From Chromobotia macracanthus (Eukaryota; Chordata; Actinopteri; Cypriniformes; Botiidae), in assembly GCA_036877525.1 (NCBI GenBank), contig JAZGTH010000005.1, forward strand, positions 5,164,001 to 5,228,000: a stretch of DNA of 64,000 nucleotides, read 5' to 3'. The notes beneath the pieces are model-generated. The model was given only the letters and a program-made list of their open reading frames with translations. It made no database searches and was not told the origin of the DNA. Shown here piece by piece: positions 25,270 to 38,000 of this stretch (within the stretch, counting starts at the first letter, position 1; every line of letters begins with the position of its first letter). A program made the translations under genes and the position numbers.

Positions 25270-27256
25270 GAATATGAACTATTATGATGAATGTTAACCT
25301 CCACCCTGAAGACGCACAACCACAGGACATGTTGGTTAGACAGATAATTCCTGTATAAGTGCTGCTTCTCTCCTTTGCCTTTTATTGTCAACGACCTTGA
25401 TACAGACCAATGTTTATTTTAATAATTATGAAAAATGCATTTCAGAAGTGATTCAAACTAACAAATGCTGTTTTAATAACGCTAAAACTAATAAATGGAA
25501 TATTTACTGTATATGAAGCACTTTAATCAGTGTTTATTGTAGTACACTGTATACTCTTTTAACATAGCTGAAAACCTTTGCTTTCACATCCATTGTTTTT
25601 TAATGAAGGAAAAGAAGGCGTTTCAGAATACTGTAAAACTGGTGATGCTGCTTTCTTGAGCAATTTAAACTGACACTGTATGTTATTTTACACAAGAGGT
25701 CCATTATTTTGATGAAGTGCACATTTCAAAGTCTAAATATGAGAGTTTGGTATAGTACACCAACCAACACATTTTGTGCTGTTGTCTGTATGAATGATCT
25801 GTTATACCTCAACTGTTTTTATGAAGTTGTTTCATGTTTAGAAAATATTATTTTCTAAAAGATAGAATAAAAAAACATCATGAATGTTGAATAATGTTGA
25901 TATAAGAATATCAGATAAAACAGAACTTAACATATGTGTGTATAGTAATGCTCTAAAATTTTTTTTCTAAATGATTTTAATAGTACAATAAATGTTTATC
26001 ACAAAGTTGTGTGTGGGTTTTCTGTTTAATCATGTAGATTTGGTATCTTACTGACTGTGTCAGACTAAGGAATGTTTATCATGTTTGCCATTTTTTTTTT
26101 AATCTGGGTCTTTGTGTCCCTCCTACACATTTACAGATGAGAACAAATGCGAGATTTCATCACGTGTGGCTTCTCCACGTGTTTGATGCCAGTTAAGCAT
26201 AGTGCTTGACACACTGACATATTTGTCATAATGAATCATTTCTAAAGGGGAAAATTTTATATCATTATCTTCATAACAGTTTTAGTTACTTATGACAAAA
26301 CATCACAGGTACCATACAGAAGGCACGTGGCTTTTATGCTTCTTTGAAGTGCTAAACAGTAAAGGCACCTGAGGCATCAATATAGATGCCGTAAACTTAT
26401 TACAGCAAGTCTTTGTTATGCACCTGTTCTGCAGGCATGCTGTGCAAGCTCTGTACATTATACTTGTTGGATTTACACGAGGAGACTAAGGTCAACTTGA
26501 CTATTCCCGTGTGGAATGAGGAAGCAAAACTGGTTTTGCAGGCTCAGACTTGTTTCGGTTGAAACTGTCTAAAAGTTGTTACACTCATGCACTATATAAA
26601 AGCATAAACCAATTCTTATGATCCATGTATGTAATGAAACCTACTTTATTTGTCTAGTGTTTTCAAACACATATTGGCACTGCATATATTTTGCAAACCA
26701 AGGGCACCTTAAGCCATTAATAAATACTTACCGAACAAGCTTTTCTACCTACCTTTTGAATTTTGAGAGCCCCTAGGGAGGTGTTAAGGTGTCAAGTATC
26801 AGCATAACACTAAAATGGTGTCATTAAAAACACTGTAAATTAGGTTATAAATAGAGGGTTAAACGGCCACAAAATGTCATATCATTTGATTCTGTCGTTG
26901 ATTTTGTTAACCATTCAGTCAATCAAATTCTGTTTCGCAAACAGTAATTAATCATTAAACCCATATCGGTGGATATATTACGTTAAGGGCTGCTTATGTT
27001 ACGCCCCTCCTCTCTCCAATGGGCGGGCAGAAGTAGAGACAGACAGGTGGTGCGAGTAAACATTTCCCTGAGCTGACTATACCTTACTGAAGACGGAAAT
27101 GTTGTGATGGGTCGATTGTTTTCCAAGTGTTTGATCGACAAATAGGCAAAACGACGGTTCTTCATTTTTGCAGCAATACGGAAAAAACTATTTATACTGT
27201 TCTCACTTATTGACCTGATTTTTTTATAGGCTGATATATAAAATAAACCAGGCATT
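25270..27256. other. aldh3a2 3' UTR and spacer with the traf4 promoter and 5' UTR
   Basis: The aldh3a2 3' UTR runs to about 26010. No coding exon is seen up to traf4. Just upstream of traf4, 26995-27030 is G- and C-richer and contains CCAATGGGCGGGC, an inverted-CCAAT/GC-box type promoter signature, about 240 bases before the ATG. Confidence 0.5.
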
Positions 27257-30200
27257 ATGCCAGGTTTGGATTTTAAGTTTCTGGAGCGACCGAGGAGGAG
27301 ATTTTATTGTCCTTTGTGTAACAAGCCAATGAGAGAACCTGTGCAGGTGTCCACCTGCGGCCACAGATTCTGCGACACCTGTCTGCAGGAATATCTCAGG
27401 TATGCTGGTCCAATACTGGGTTTAGATAATTCAGACAAATTGCATTTTATTAATGTTACTTTGTAAGTATTTAAATACTTGAACTACACGTGCTTAATGT
27501 GTAATTGTGTTGTGGAGCTGCTGTAAACACTTTTTAATGCTGTTAGTATGCAGATTCATTCGAATAGGTTTAACATGCACACTGTAATGTGAAGTGTGAC
27601 CGAATACGAGAGAAAATCAACTTTTTAATGCTTTTGTTGTTTTAGCTTTATAGGAAAACAACTATAGGCTATTTTTTCAACACTGTTTGAGTGAATGAAG
27701 AGGTGTTTACTGAATACACTGAATGCAGCAAAAACAAATCGAAGCTGCTCACCTGGGGTATAGTACAAAAATGTATTGAAACTAGGCTACTGCATTTAAA
27801 GTACCACAGACACATTGGAACTAGCAGTCTTAATTAGGCTATGGATTACAACAATTTATATAGCGTATTAAAATATATATTATTAATATATATATATATC
27901 TGATAGCCTATGCAAAATGTATAAACTTATATCACTTTATAAGCTTATTGAAATGTTCATCATAAAAGAGTTGCATCCACGTCATTGAATGATTTGCATT
28001 TTTTATGTATTTTTAAAACAACATATTTGGTTGATATTGTCTATGTGAAAATTGAAGTATTACTTACTTACACAATTGGTTCTTTGACAGCCAAACAGGC
28101 TGAACAGGATGTCAGAGATATGACACAAAAGACAGGTTTTGTCTTCCTGTAGGTTCAACATAATGACACTGTTTCAAGTCTTACAGAATTCCAGATCATT
28201 TTTAGACAAATTCTAAGACTTTTGTCACAAAATACAAACACGACTACATTTAAAGATACTGAATTTGATGTTGAAAAGTGTTGCCTTTACTTGACCAAGG
28301 AAATGATTTATTTTAGTGTTCGTTTTTTTGTTAATTTGTTTGATTATTTGCAAAAAACTAACAGACAAATTGTTTGTCTGTTAGTCGCATATGTATTCTG
28401 ATAAAAGTATTAACAATGAATTAGCAATACTTAACTTATATAGGCCAGCTATATGGAACAGTTATTCCATACAAACAGTGCCAGCTGGGATGAGTTTACA
28501 GTAAAATTAGCTGCAAAAATTGATTTTGAATGCACTTTTTGTAATGATAAAGATATCCTCTTTTAAAATGGTTAATTTGGCATGAACAGAAAGCATGCAG
28601 TGAGTCAGTTTACTTCGTAATATTACTCAGCTGAAAGTAAGCACAGTTTTGTGTTTAGGAATTAAAATATATATTTGAAATGATTTCATTGGTTCAGCAT
28701 CTTCTACAATTTTTCTAGACAATTTGTCTTACTTTTATTTTCAATACCAATCAGAAATCAATGCATAAACCATCATACAGCATCTTTAGGGAATGGGCAC
28801 AAATCTCTATATAGAAATCCCCATAGAAATCTTTGTATCTTTCTATGCAAAGATAATAAGATAAAGGTTTAGCTCATTACTAAAGTTGCCTAGTGCATTT
28901 ATGAGTAAATATCCAAAAATGACAATGACACATGACGGGTGTTTTAAGACATCTATAATCCCACAGAAATACTTACAGATTGGAAAGAAAACATGGTACC
29001 TTCAACAGTCTTCAGGAGTGGAATAACCCTTTAAATTGTGAAATGGATAAAAACAGTGCTGTCAGGCAATATAGGTCTGGCAGGTTTTATGGTTTAAAAT
29101 GCGATACAGTTAATATGACTAAATCACAAATGCAGCCCTATTACAGCTTTCTTCTGTATGAAGAATACAAGCTCCCTGAAAACATTGAAAAATTTCCCAT
29201 GGGATTATAAAATGACTGTGGGCACGTGTGTCACATGTAATGGAAAGATCGCAGCTCTATTAATGTTCTGCTGATGTGTTGTGCTGACTATTCACATAAC
29301 TTATGCTGTGGGTCGTCATCATCCCAGATGGATGATCCACTCATGTTCTCCTGAAGGCAGTTTATGGTGTGGGAGGTGATTCTGATATTTTCTCCCTGAA
29401 GTTCCTGTAAAGACAGTTTAGATGTGATTCACTCAGGCTTTATAACACTGGAGCATCATTTCTGAATTGCTTTTCAACTATGCTATAATGTAGAGACATG
29501 ATTTAAATACAGATGAGGTTCCAACACATTTATGTGTGACAGCTGCTTTCTGTTATGTAGAAGAGCACAATAAATTTCTTTTTTCTCTTAAAAGAGAAAT
29601 AAATTTCTCACATTTCTCTTTGGTCCAATACCTTTTCAGGTCCAAGCAGAAACTAAACCAAGCTAACGGCTGTTATGCTAATGCAGTAATCCTGTCAATA
29701 AATGTCATTATCAATGTGACACAGGCAGCCCTAAGATCTAATGATATTCAGAGAAATGAAAGCATGATCAGATGATGAAAGTCATTGAGTATGTCAAATC
29801 GCACACTGAAGAGTGCCAATATTTTGACAGTGACCTTCAGCCCAAAATTTTGACAGCGAGTCAAAACTCATTTTAGGTAAAACAGGCTCGTAAATCTGGT
29901 AAAAACTAACTCTGTTAAAACATCTGTCCAGTGTAATATAAACAAAATCTACATTAGTGATGGTGGTTGACTCAGATTTCATGCAGCAGTGAATTTATGT
30001 GAATCATGGTGAAACTTCATTTTTCTGTTTGTGCACTTCCCCAGCAAAATACTGGTAACATGTACTTAATATGGGTTTGGTTAGGTTTAGGCTTTGTACC
30101 TAGCAATTAAACAGTTAAACAGTAAGTGCATAGTACACACATGTGGAACAGTAGTGTAAATAAAGCTAACTGAATAATTTATACAGTGTTGTTTGACTGT

Positions 30201-33200
30201 GTCAATGTTTATCTCTATTAAATGTCAATAGTGAAGGAGTGTTCAAGTGCCCAGAGGACCAGCTCCCGTTGGATTATGCTAAAGTAAGAGCACCACATTA
30301 AACTTTATAAACCATTATGCTTTAAACCTTTACCAAACCTCTGCTCCAATGTCATATTGCTTCTGACTTTATACAGGATTTTGGTCAGATCTTCCTTTTG
30401 ACATTTGCTACATTGCCATGTTGTACTGTGTTTGTTTTTCTGCTGCATATTGGAACTGCAACATCAGTACCCTCTCTCTGACCCTCTGTTTAAAACAGGC
30501 TATTTTTTGTTACAGTACTTTTAAGATGTCTATGAACTGCTTTATAATTAAAAGACATTGCATGTCATTTTTGATGTTAAAACATTTACCTCTCTCCCAA
30601 CTTAATGTGTGAATATTTACAAGTTCAAATTCTCTTATATCCTCCACCCCAGCAAACATTAATTAATATGGAATTCTGACTGCAGATCTTCCCAGATGTG
30701 GATCTGGAACAGCAGATTCTTTCTCTGCCCATCCGCTGTATCCACAGTGAGGAGGGCTGCCGCTGGACCGCACAGAACAAGCTGCTTCAGGTGAGAAGAG
30801 AAACATACATTCCTATGTCCCAGATAATGGACTTTGCCTCCTCATATCAGTTGTCCACTTCAACCAAATTAGTGTGGGAGAATCTCACTCACTCTAACTG
30901 GATGTCTGTCTCCTTCATCAGGCCCATTTGTCTGTGTGTGAGTTTAACGTGGTGTCATGTCCGAACCGCTGTGGTATGAAGCTTCTGAGGAAAGAACTGC
31001 CTGAGCACCTGCAGCATGAGTGCGCTAAAAGAAAACTGTGCTGTGATCACTGTGGGGAGGAGTTCAGCGGGGAGGCATATGAGGTCAGCCAATCCTGTTC
31101 TCCAAAACCAACATTCAACAGCTATTTCTTTATTATATGTTTTAGTACTTTGCAGTAATCCGTATACTTGCTCTAATTCTTTATGTTTCTTCTGCTGTTT
31201 ATAAATCACTTGCTTTCCATATCTTTGACATGCTTTAAAAATAAGACTTTCAGTCGTCATCTTCGATATTCTAACAACAACACACGTGTAGAGTGCTGTC
31301 ATAATTGTCAAGAACTCTGAATTATTTATTAACAGTAGTGGAAAGGTTTTAAAGGAAAGTTCTCAAAAAGTAAACTTTGTCGCCCTCTGTTGGTGATTGA
31401 TGAGCATGACACTCTCTGTAGAACTTATAATAGCCATCATGCTCAGACATCACAATTCATACAAAGCTTGTAGACCTTTTCTCCTAATGTAACTAAGGAA
31501 ACAGTTTTTCTATTTATAATCTATGATACTTGCTTGAAAATAAGTAATTTTAAGAATGATGCTGCCTCACTACATATTTGAAAACAGTAATCTAATTACG
31601 TGACACATTACTTTTAACTAATTTCTCCCAATGTGTGTCAGTTGTTTTTTTATAATTTTTAGCATATATTCTATAATTTACTTCTATATTTTATAATATC
31701 TACTGTATATGTCCTCATACAGAGTCATCAGAGTGTTTGTCCAGAGGAAAGCATGTATTGTGAGAATAAATGTGGTGCCCGTATGGTGCGCAGACTGTTA
31801 ACCCAGCACTGTGTGTCTGAGTGTCCCAAACGCAAGCTGCCCTGCAGATACTGCAGAAAAGAGTTTCTCTGTGACACTATTCAGGTCAGTGGACTATGTG
31901 CTTCCATTTTACATTTAAAATGATGCATTTGACAGATTTGCTCAGTGTTTTCTGGCATTGAACCCATAACCTTGGGTTGTAAGAGCCATGCTCTACCAGT
32001 TGAGCTACAATAACACTTTGAAATGATCAGGGTGTTTGAATAGTCAAAGAAGCACACTCATGAGCTCATGGTGGCCTAATGTTTGTTGTGTTATTCACAG
32101 AATCATCAGCAACAGTGTCCACGCTTCCCTACACAGTGTCCCAACAGGTGCGGCACACCAGGACTCACCCGAGAGAATGTCATGGCCCATATAAAGGAAG
32201 GGTGCAGCAGCGCTATGGTGCTCTGTCCCTTTAAAGAGGCTGGCTGCAAACATAGGGTATGATCTTAAGTTGGTTATAAAGATTACATATATATATATAT
32301 ATATTTTTTTTTTACCTGACCTACATATGTGCATTTTTAGTGTTTTAAGGCCATGTAATTGGATAATAAGGTAGATTTAAAACTATGTTGGTGGGCAGTA
32401 GCATAAATTATTTGTCAAGATAAACTAAATATCAGCATTCTTGGAAAGTTTCTTGCTCAAACTGATGAGGACCAGCTAAACTAAATGAGTAACAACACAA
32501 CTAATTGTGTTGTTAAATTGTTGTCCAGACCTTGGGAACCTCAATGGAGGATACAGCCATGATAGTATAATTATATATAGTATGACATAGGCCTATGGCT
32601 GGTTTACTGGATGATTTGTAAGTCACTGTTCTTTGTTAAACTGCTTTAAAATAATGCAAATTGCAAAACAAAACCACTATACAAAAGCATTAAATTGAGT
32701 GAAATAGCTCGTGTAAACATACATGGATAGCTTTAATGTCTTTTTACAATGACTTCTGCAAGGACTTCCTACTGTATTATTTTTTACTATGTGAGAACTG
32801 CAACAGCAACATGTTCCAAGTTGGCAGATATGACAATGTGTCTACAGCGGTCAAAAGTGGAACTAAATATACATTTCTATGGTTTGACCATCTAATCTCT
32901 CTTCCACCCATAGTGCCCAAAGACCGCAGTAGCCCGACACCTTGAGGAGGCCGCACACACCCACCTCTCTCTCCTGTGTGGTCTGGTGAACCGCCAGAGA
33001 CTGGAGCTCAGGGATCTCCGGCGTGAAGTGGAGGAACTCTCAGGGAACCGAGATGGCACTCTGCTGTGGAAGCTCACCGACTACAGCCAACGACTTCAGG
33101 AGGCTAAGAGCCGGACTGATGGAAGTTTGGAATTGTTTAGCCCTGCGTTCTATTCCCATAACTATGGTTACCGTCTTCAAGTGTCCGCATTTCTCAATGG

Positions 33201-33570
33201 TAATGGCAGTGGGGAAGGCACACACCTGTCTCTCTACATAAGAGTTCTGCCGGGAGAGTATGATGGGCTGCTAGAATGGCCCTTTCCGTACCGCGTTACC
33301 TTCTCACTTATGGATCAGAGCGACCCAGCACTCACCAAACCCCAGCACATTACCGAGACCTTCAGCCCAGATCCTACCTGGAAGAACTTCCAGAGGCCAC
33401 GGCCTGGAGCTCTAGGTAGTGTTCGTGGGGGCTGCTTGGATGAGAGCATGTTGGGGTTTGGCTACCCTAAGTTCATGTCCCATGAGGAGATGAAGAAAAA
33501 GAAATATATCAGGGACAATGCTATTTTTATTAAAGCCTCCATACATGTGGTCCAGAAGATAATGAATTAA
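27257..33570 (+). CDS. traf4: TNF receptor-associated factor 4: RING, TRAF zinc fingers, MATH domain
   Basis: Seven coding exons: 27257-27399, 30232-30283, 30686-30790, 30922-31083, 31723-31884, 32101-32256, 32914-33570. They sum to 1437 bp (478 residues; human TRAF4 has 470), with all phases closing. The start MPGLDFKFLERPRRR matches the family start. The RING finger spans about residues 18-58 (CPLCNKPM, CGHRFCDTC, then KCPED). Exons 3-6 code repeated Cys/His TRAF-type zinc fingers (CPNRCGMK, CENKCGAR, CPNRCGTP). The large last exon holds a short coiled region (RQRLELRDLRREVEEL) and the MATH/TRAF-C domain with LQVSAFLNGNGSGEG and the end YIRDNAIFIKASIHV. TRAF4 is an E3-type adaptor of TNF/IL-17-receptor, TGF-beta and cell-junction signalling in the cytoplasm and at tight junctions. 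Intron 1 is long (2.8 kb), AT-rich, and shows no other gene. AATAAA occurs at 33593-33598, very close to the stop, with other copies near 34132 and 34477. Confidence 0.97.
31953..32010 (-). repeat. tRNA-derived SINE head in traf4 intron 5
   Basis: On the minus strand it reads GTAGCTCAACTGGTAGAGCA, an A-box-like start, and then GGGTTCAATGCC, a B-box-like element. It does not close an acceptor stem and continues into non-tRNA sequence, so it is a SINE remnant rather than a tRNA gene. Confidence 0.6.
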
Positions 33571-35097
33571 ATGAATGTGCCAGCAATCATGGAATAAATG
33601 TTAAAGAAGGTAAAACTGTATTTCTTATGGCTCTTATTGAAAATGAAGATGAAAATCACTGCATCATTTTAACATGTTTAAATATCATCAGGGATCTACT
33701 GCAGATGAAGGATATTTTGGTACTGATAATGCCACTAATGTAATTGGATCATCTTTTACATGTATTTTCTCTCTAATGTGTTTGTTTTCAATAAGTAAAC
33801 AATGGGACTTTTAAAATGGCTGCTGGTTCTATTGTTGTTATTAAACTATGACCCATATATTCTTAATTCTGCAGTAAAATCTGCAAAACATTTGCATATC
33901 CATGTTCTTGACCCTGGAAATATGTATAAGATGTATGACAAAGCATCAGCTTGCTAATGACTGAAAATCCACAGTGCCTGATTTTGACCAAGTCTAATGT
34001 AACTGCAGAGAGCAATCCAGCAGCATTATTATTCATCTCAGTAGCAGTTTGGTTGGCACATACAGCACAGCTGCCATCCTTGCATTATGAGCACCAGACA
34101 TGCCAGATGTGTGACAAAAACAGTCCCATGACCAATAAAACAAGCTCTATAGCAAAACACAAAATGTCACATACAGTTCCTGTAATGAATTTTCAATGTT
34201 TTATTGTTTTCCTTTAGGCCTATTGTACATAGCAGAATTAGTAATTTTCCATTTAGAACATTTATTAAGAATGTTCACAATTGCTGAGAAAAAGCCTTAT
34301 GAAGATAATTGAGAAATTAAATTGTGCCTTTCTGTGCATGAAATGCAGTAAAATGTAACTGCATTTAAGGTCATGTAATGTACACAAAATTTGGCACACC
34401 TGCCACCCTATATGCACTGTGTTGTCATATATTCCAGTATTGAAATGTAATTCAAATTGTTGACCATATAATTTTATAAATAAAATGTTTTTTCTATTTA
34501 ATTTTTACATTTCATTACATCTTCATGACCACACTGCTACGTTAAAACAGAAACATTATCTTATGATTTTGTGAAGCTCCAATATGCTGAATGGCAGTAA
34601 CCACACACACTGAGACTAACACAACACTCCACTCAGTCCGGGATTTCCACGTCTCATCCATGACCACTCAACAACATGTGGATTGAGGGTCTACCAAAGT
34701 TCTGCATGTAGCTCCATTTAGGAGTTCACATCTGTGGCCTGAACAATCAGATGAATTTACATTTATTCAAGTAGTGTCTTGCACCCATCTCTGACTACCT
34801 CCTGTAGTGACATGATTCCAGTGAGATTACAGCACATAGCAATGCTACATAGCTAACAATAATAGATATACTGTATCATCTACATTCAGATTCCCTATGA
34901 ATCGAACCCATAACCATGGCAATGCTAGTGCCATGCTTAAGCAGAGGAGTTGCATTGGGAAGATGCCTAGAGTTAACAACATACTCTGTTCTAACTCTTG
35001 ATTGTCACAACAAACACTTCACATGGAGTGGTCAACATTTTATTAGAGATAATGATGGTAGAAAGAAATTAACAGTGCCTGTACAACACTGCAAATC
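33571..35097. other. Convergent 3' region of traf4 and ddx52
   Basis: The traf4 3' UTR extends rightwards and the ddx52 3' UTR leftwards. A minus-strand AATAAA (plus TTTATT at 35038-35043) lies about 55 bases beyond the ddx52 stop and is its likely polyadenylation signal. A tRNA-like SINE remnant is at about 34893-34950. No coding exon is seen. Confidence 0.6.
34893..34950 (-). repeat. tRNA-derived SINE remnant
   Basis: On the minus strand the B-box-like GGGTTCGATTCATAGGGAATC is clear, while the A-box half (GCTTAAGCATGGCAC) is degraded. It resembles the heads at 31953, 38451 and 39261. Confidence 0.5.
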
Positions 35098-38000
35098 TTA
35101 ACTCTTAGAGCTGGTCTCTAGAGATGGTTCTTCACTCGCTTTATCTGCTTTCTTATCTGCTTTTCTTTCTTTCTTCCTAAAAAAACAAACAGCAAAAAGT
35201 GAAAATGAGGAAGTGAAATCTTGAATTCATCAACAGCCTCCACTATAAATTAATGCATTATGATAATTACATTTCTAATTGCTTAATTCTTGTACACTAT
35301 TATAAACCACAGAAACTAACAAATTACTATTAAACTAAAAGTTCATCAAACTCATAAACAATTGCATTCCTGCCCTCAGATTCTGTGAGGTCAAATCAAA
35401 CACTTTCCACTATCTACATACAACTGCACAAGACACAAAACAAACCTTTTTCCCTTGTTAGGCTTGTTCTTTAGGAAGGAGCGAGGAGTTGTGTTAATTG
35501 TTGACCGCCTGGGTGGTTTCTTTGCAAGCTTTCGTTTCAATTTACTGTGGGGAGAAAATACAACAAAAATACAACTGATGAACTGATTTTTTTTTCATCT
35601 AAGCATGGTAAACTTCCCTAAATCACTGTAACAATAATAAAACAGACACTTGACCTTACAGAGATATCATGGTATAAGTGAGAAAAACCGTATTAGTGTT
35701 AGAAGTGTTAGAAGTGTGGTCTTGAGAGAGCATAAGTTACCTTTTGATTTTCTTAAAGCCAATCATGTAGTCAGGGACAGGGCATCCGGCTTGCTTTATG
35801 ACTGTAGCAATGCTGCTCAAATACAAAAATATAAACAGTTAATGTTGAAAATCATATTTTTATCATGAAGCCAAAAATGAGTCAGGAGTCCCCAATTTCT
35901 TCTCAATTGACCCCTGTGACCCCAATTATTGACTTGAATTGAAGTATCTGTGAGATTTCAAATCATGTTCTAACCTAATAAACCATAAAACATACATCCT
36001 GATGACAGTTTACATACAGAAATAGTACTATATGCAGAATTAATTTTCAGATATAACATTGACAGTGTACTTGACTAGTTCAAAGGTGATATTACCTGCG
36101 CAAGAGCGGTTTGTCATTCTCTGTGAAGAAAGTTATTGCCTTGCCTTTGTGTCCTGCTCTTCCTGTACGCCCTATAGAGCAGAAAGAACCACGCTTAGTA
36201 TAAGTACACAACATACTCAACACAAACATTAATACTCTACACTTAGCTGAAACACTAACCAATCCGATGGATGTACTCCACAGCAGTGGTAGGAAAGTCG
36301 TAGTTGACGACCAGGTTAACTCCCTTGAAGTCAATTCCACGGGCCAGGAGAGCAGTGCAAATCAAAACCCAGATCTTCCCTGAACGGAAACTGTTAACAA
36401 CATTGTCCCTCTACAATAAACAAGAATATGGAGAGACAAAAGAAAAGAAAAAAAAACGGATAAATACTTTCAGAAAGGTCATGAGAAGATCTTTCCAAAC
36501 TTTCCATGTTATAAAGTATTATTGCTTTAGACAAGCTGTGATTCTGCTAAGGGGTGAACAGCATTATTTTTGTCAATCAACCTGCTGTTGGGTGCGCTCT
36601 GCATGGATCACATCCACATTTATTCCCTCATACACCAGCTCATGGAACAACTCTCGGGCTCGATCAATAGACTGAACAAACACCAGCACAGGTGGCAGGA
36701 ATCCCTGAAAAGAAAACATTTAAAGTTATAACAGAACTTGAGTGCTAATCAAAAATCACTTTCCCTTATGAATACATTTCTTCCATCATGAGATGACATC
36801 TCACTTTCACTCATGACTGAAGTGACTCACTTTCACTCATCTGATTGACTGAAGTGATAATTTTACCTACCTTCTTTATAAGGTTTCTCATAGCCAGCAA
36901 TTTTCCACTCTCTGTACCCACAAATAACAGTTCCTGTTCCACAGTCTCAGCTGCTGAGTTTCTGTGGACACAGACAGAAATACATATTAAACATGTTGTT
37001 GAAGAAACAATATTAAACCTCTTCAAATATTGAATTGACCAAAAGAGATCACACACTATGAGTGATTTTACTTTCTTTTCTTTTAAAGAAAATGCATTAT
37101 CTTACAAATAATTTAAAAATCTAAAATTTTAAACTAGATAATTAAAAATGATCTTTAAATGATCTCAAACCAAATATGTTTGTCAAATAATTGTCAAACC
37201 TGGGTCCAATATTGACAGAGATAAGGTTATCCAGGTTTAACTGACACCACTTCTCCACATCAGTGGCAAAGGTTGCACTAAAGAAAGCCCGGCGGATTTT
37301 AGGAGAAGAGCAGGCCAAGAAAATGGTGGCGAGCTGTTCTCTGAACCCCGTCTTACCATCCTCAAAGAGCTTATCTGATTCATCCACCACCAGCCACTCC
37401 ACTCTGAAGATAACAGAGACCAAACAAATATTCACACCAGAGAAGAGTCTTGATTAACTGAACATGACCAAGCTCAGAGGATTTGTGAACACACTTTTGG
37501 GCAAGCATAACAATCAAAGCGTATAATTAGCATTATAACAATCCGTTTTCTTGGAAATCTGTTTTTTGCAAATCACACTCACCTACTTAAGTCTACAGCA
37601 GGGGGGTCTTGATTCAACAAGTATATCAATCTGTTAGGAGTGGTCACCAATATATCTGAAAACCAAAATAATGAATTACAAACTAACATCTATCAGGACA
37701 GTATTCAAGCCCTTGTGCCAAGATAATGCACCTACCAAATTTCTTTGCTGACTTGGGCCCATATTTTTTAACAGCATCAACTCCTTTATTAATCATGTGA
37801 ACCCTGAAGCCCAGACCTTCTGACAGCTTGAGCAGCTCTCTGTGGGTCTGCAAATAAAAACAATCTATATATCAGTCAATATGCTGAGACAGTTGTCAAT
37901 AATTGCCACACATGATCTTACTGCATCATCTGGTGTACATTAAACTGATGCGGGCTGAGCATTTACCTGACTGGCGAGCTCTCTGGTAGGGGAGATGATG

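Noticed and set aside
30955..31311. 118-codon minus-strand frame inside traf4
   Set aside because: It overlaps traf4 exon 4 in antisense and continues into its intron; a shadow of the real exon.
36304..36675. 123-codon plus-strand frame inside ddx52
   Set aside because: Antisense shadow of ddx52 exons 10 and 11 with intron read-through.
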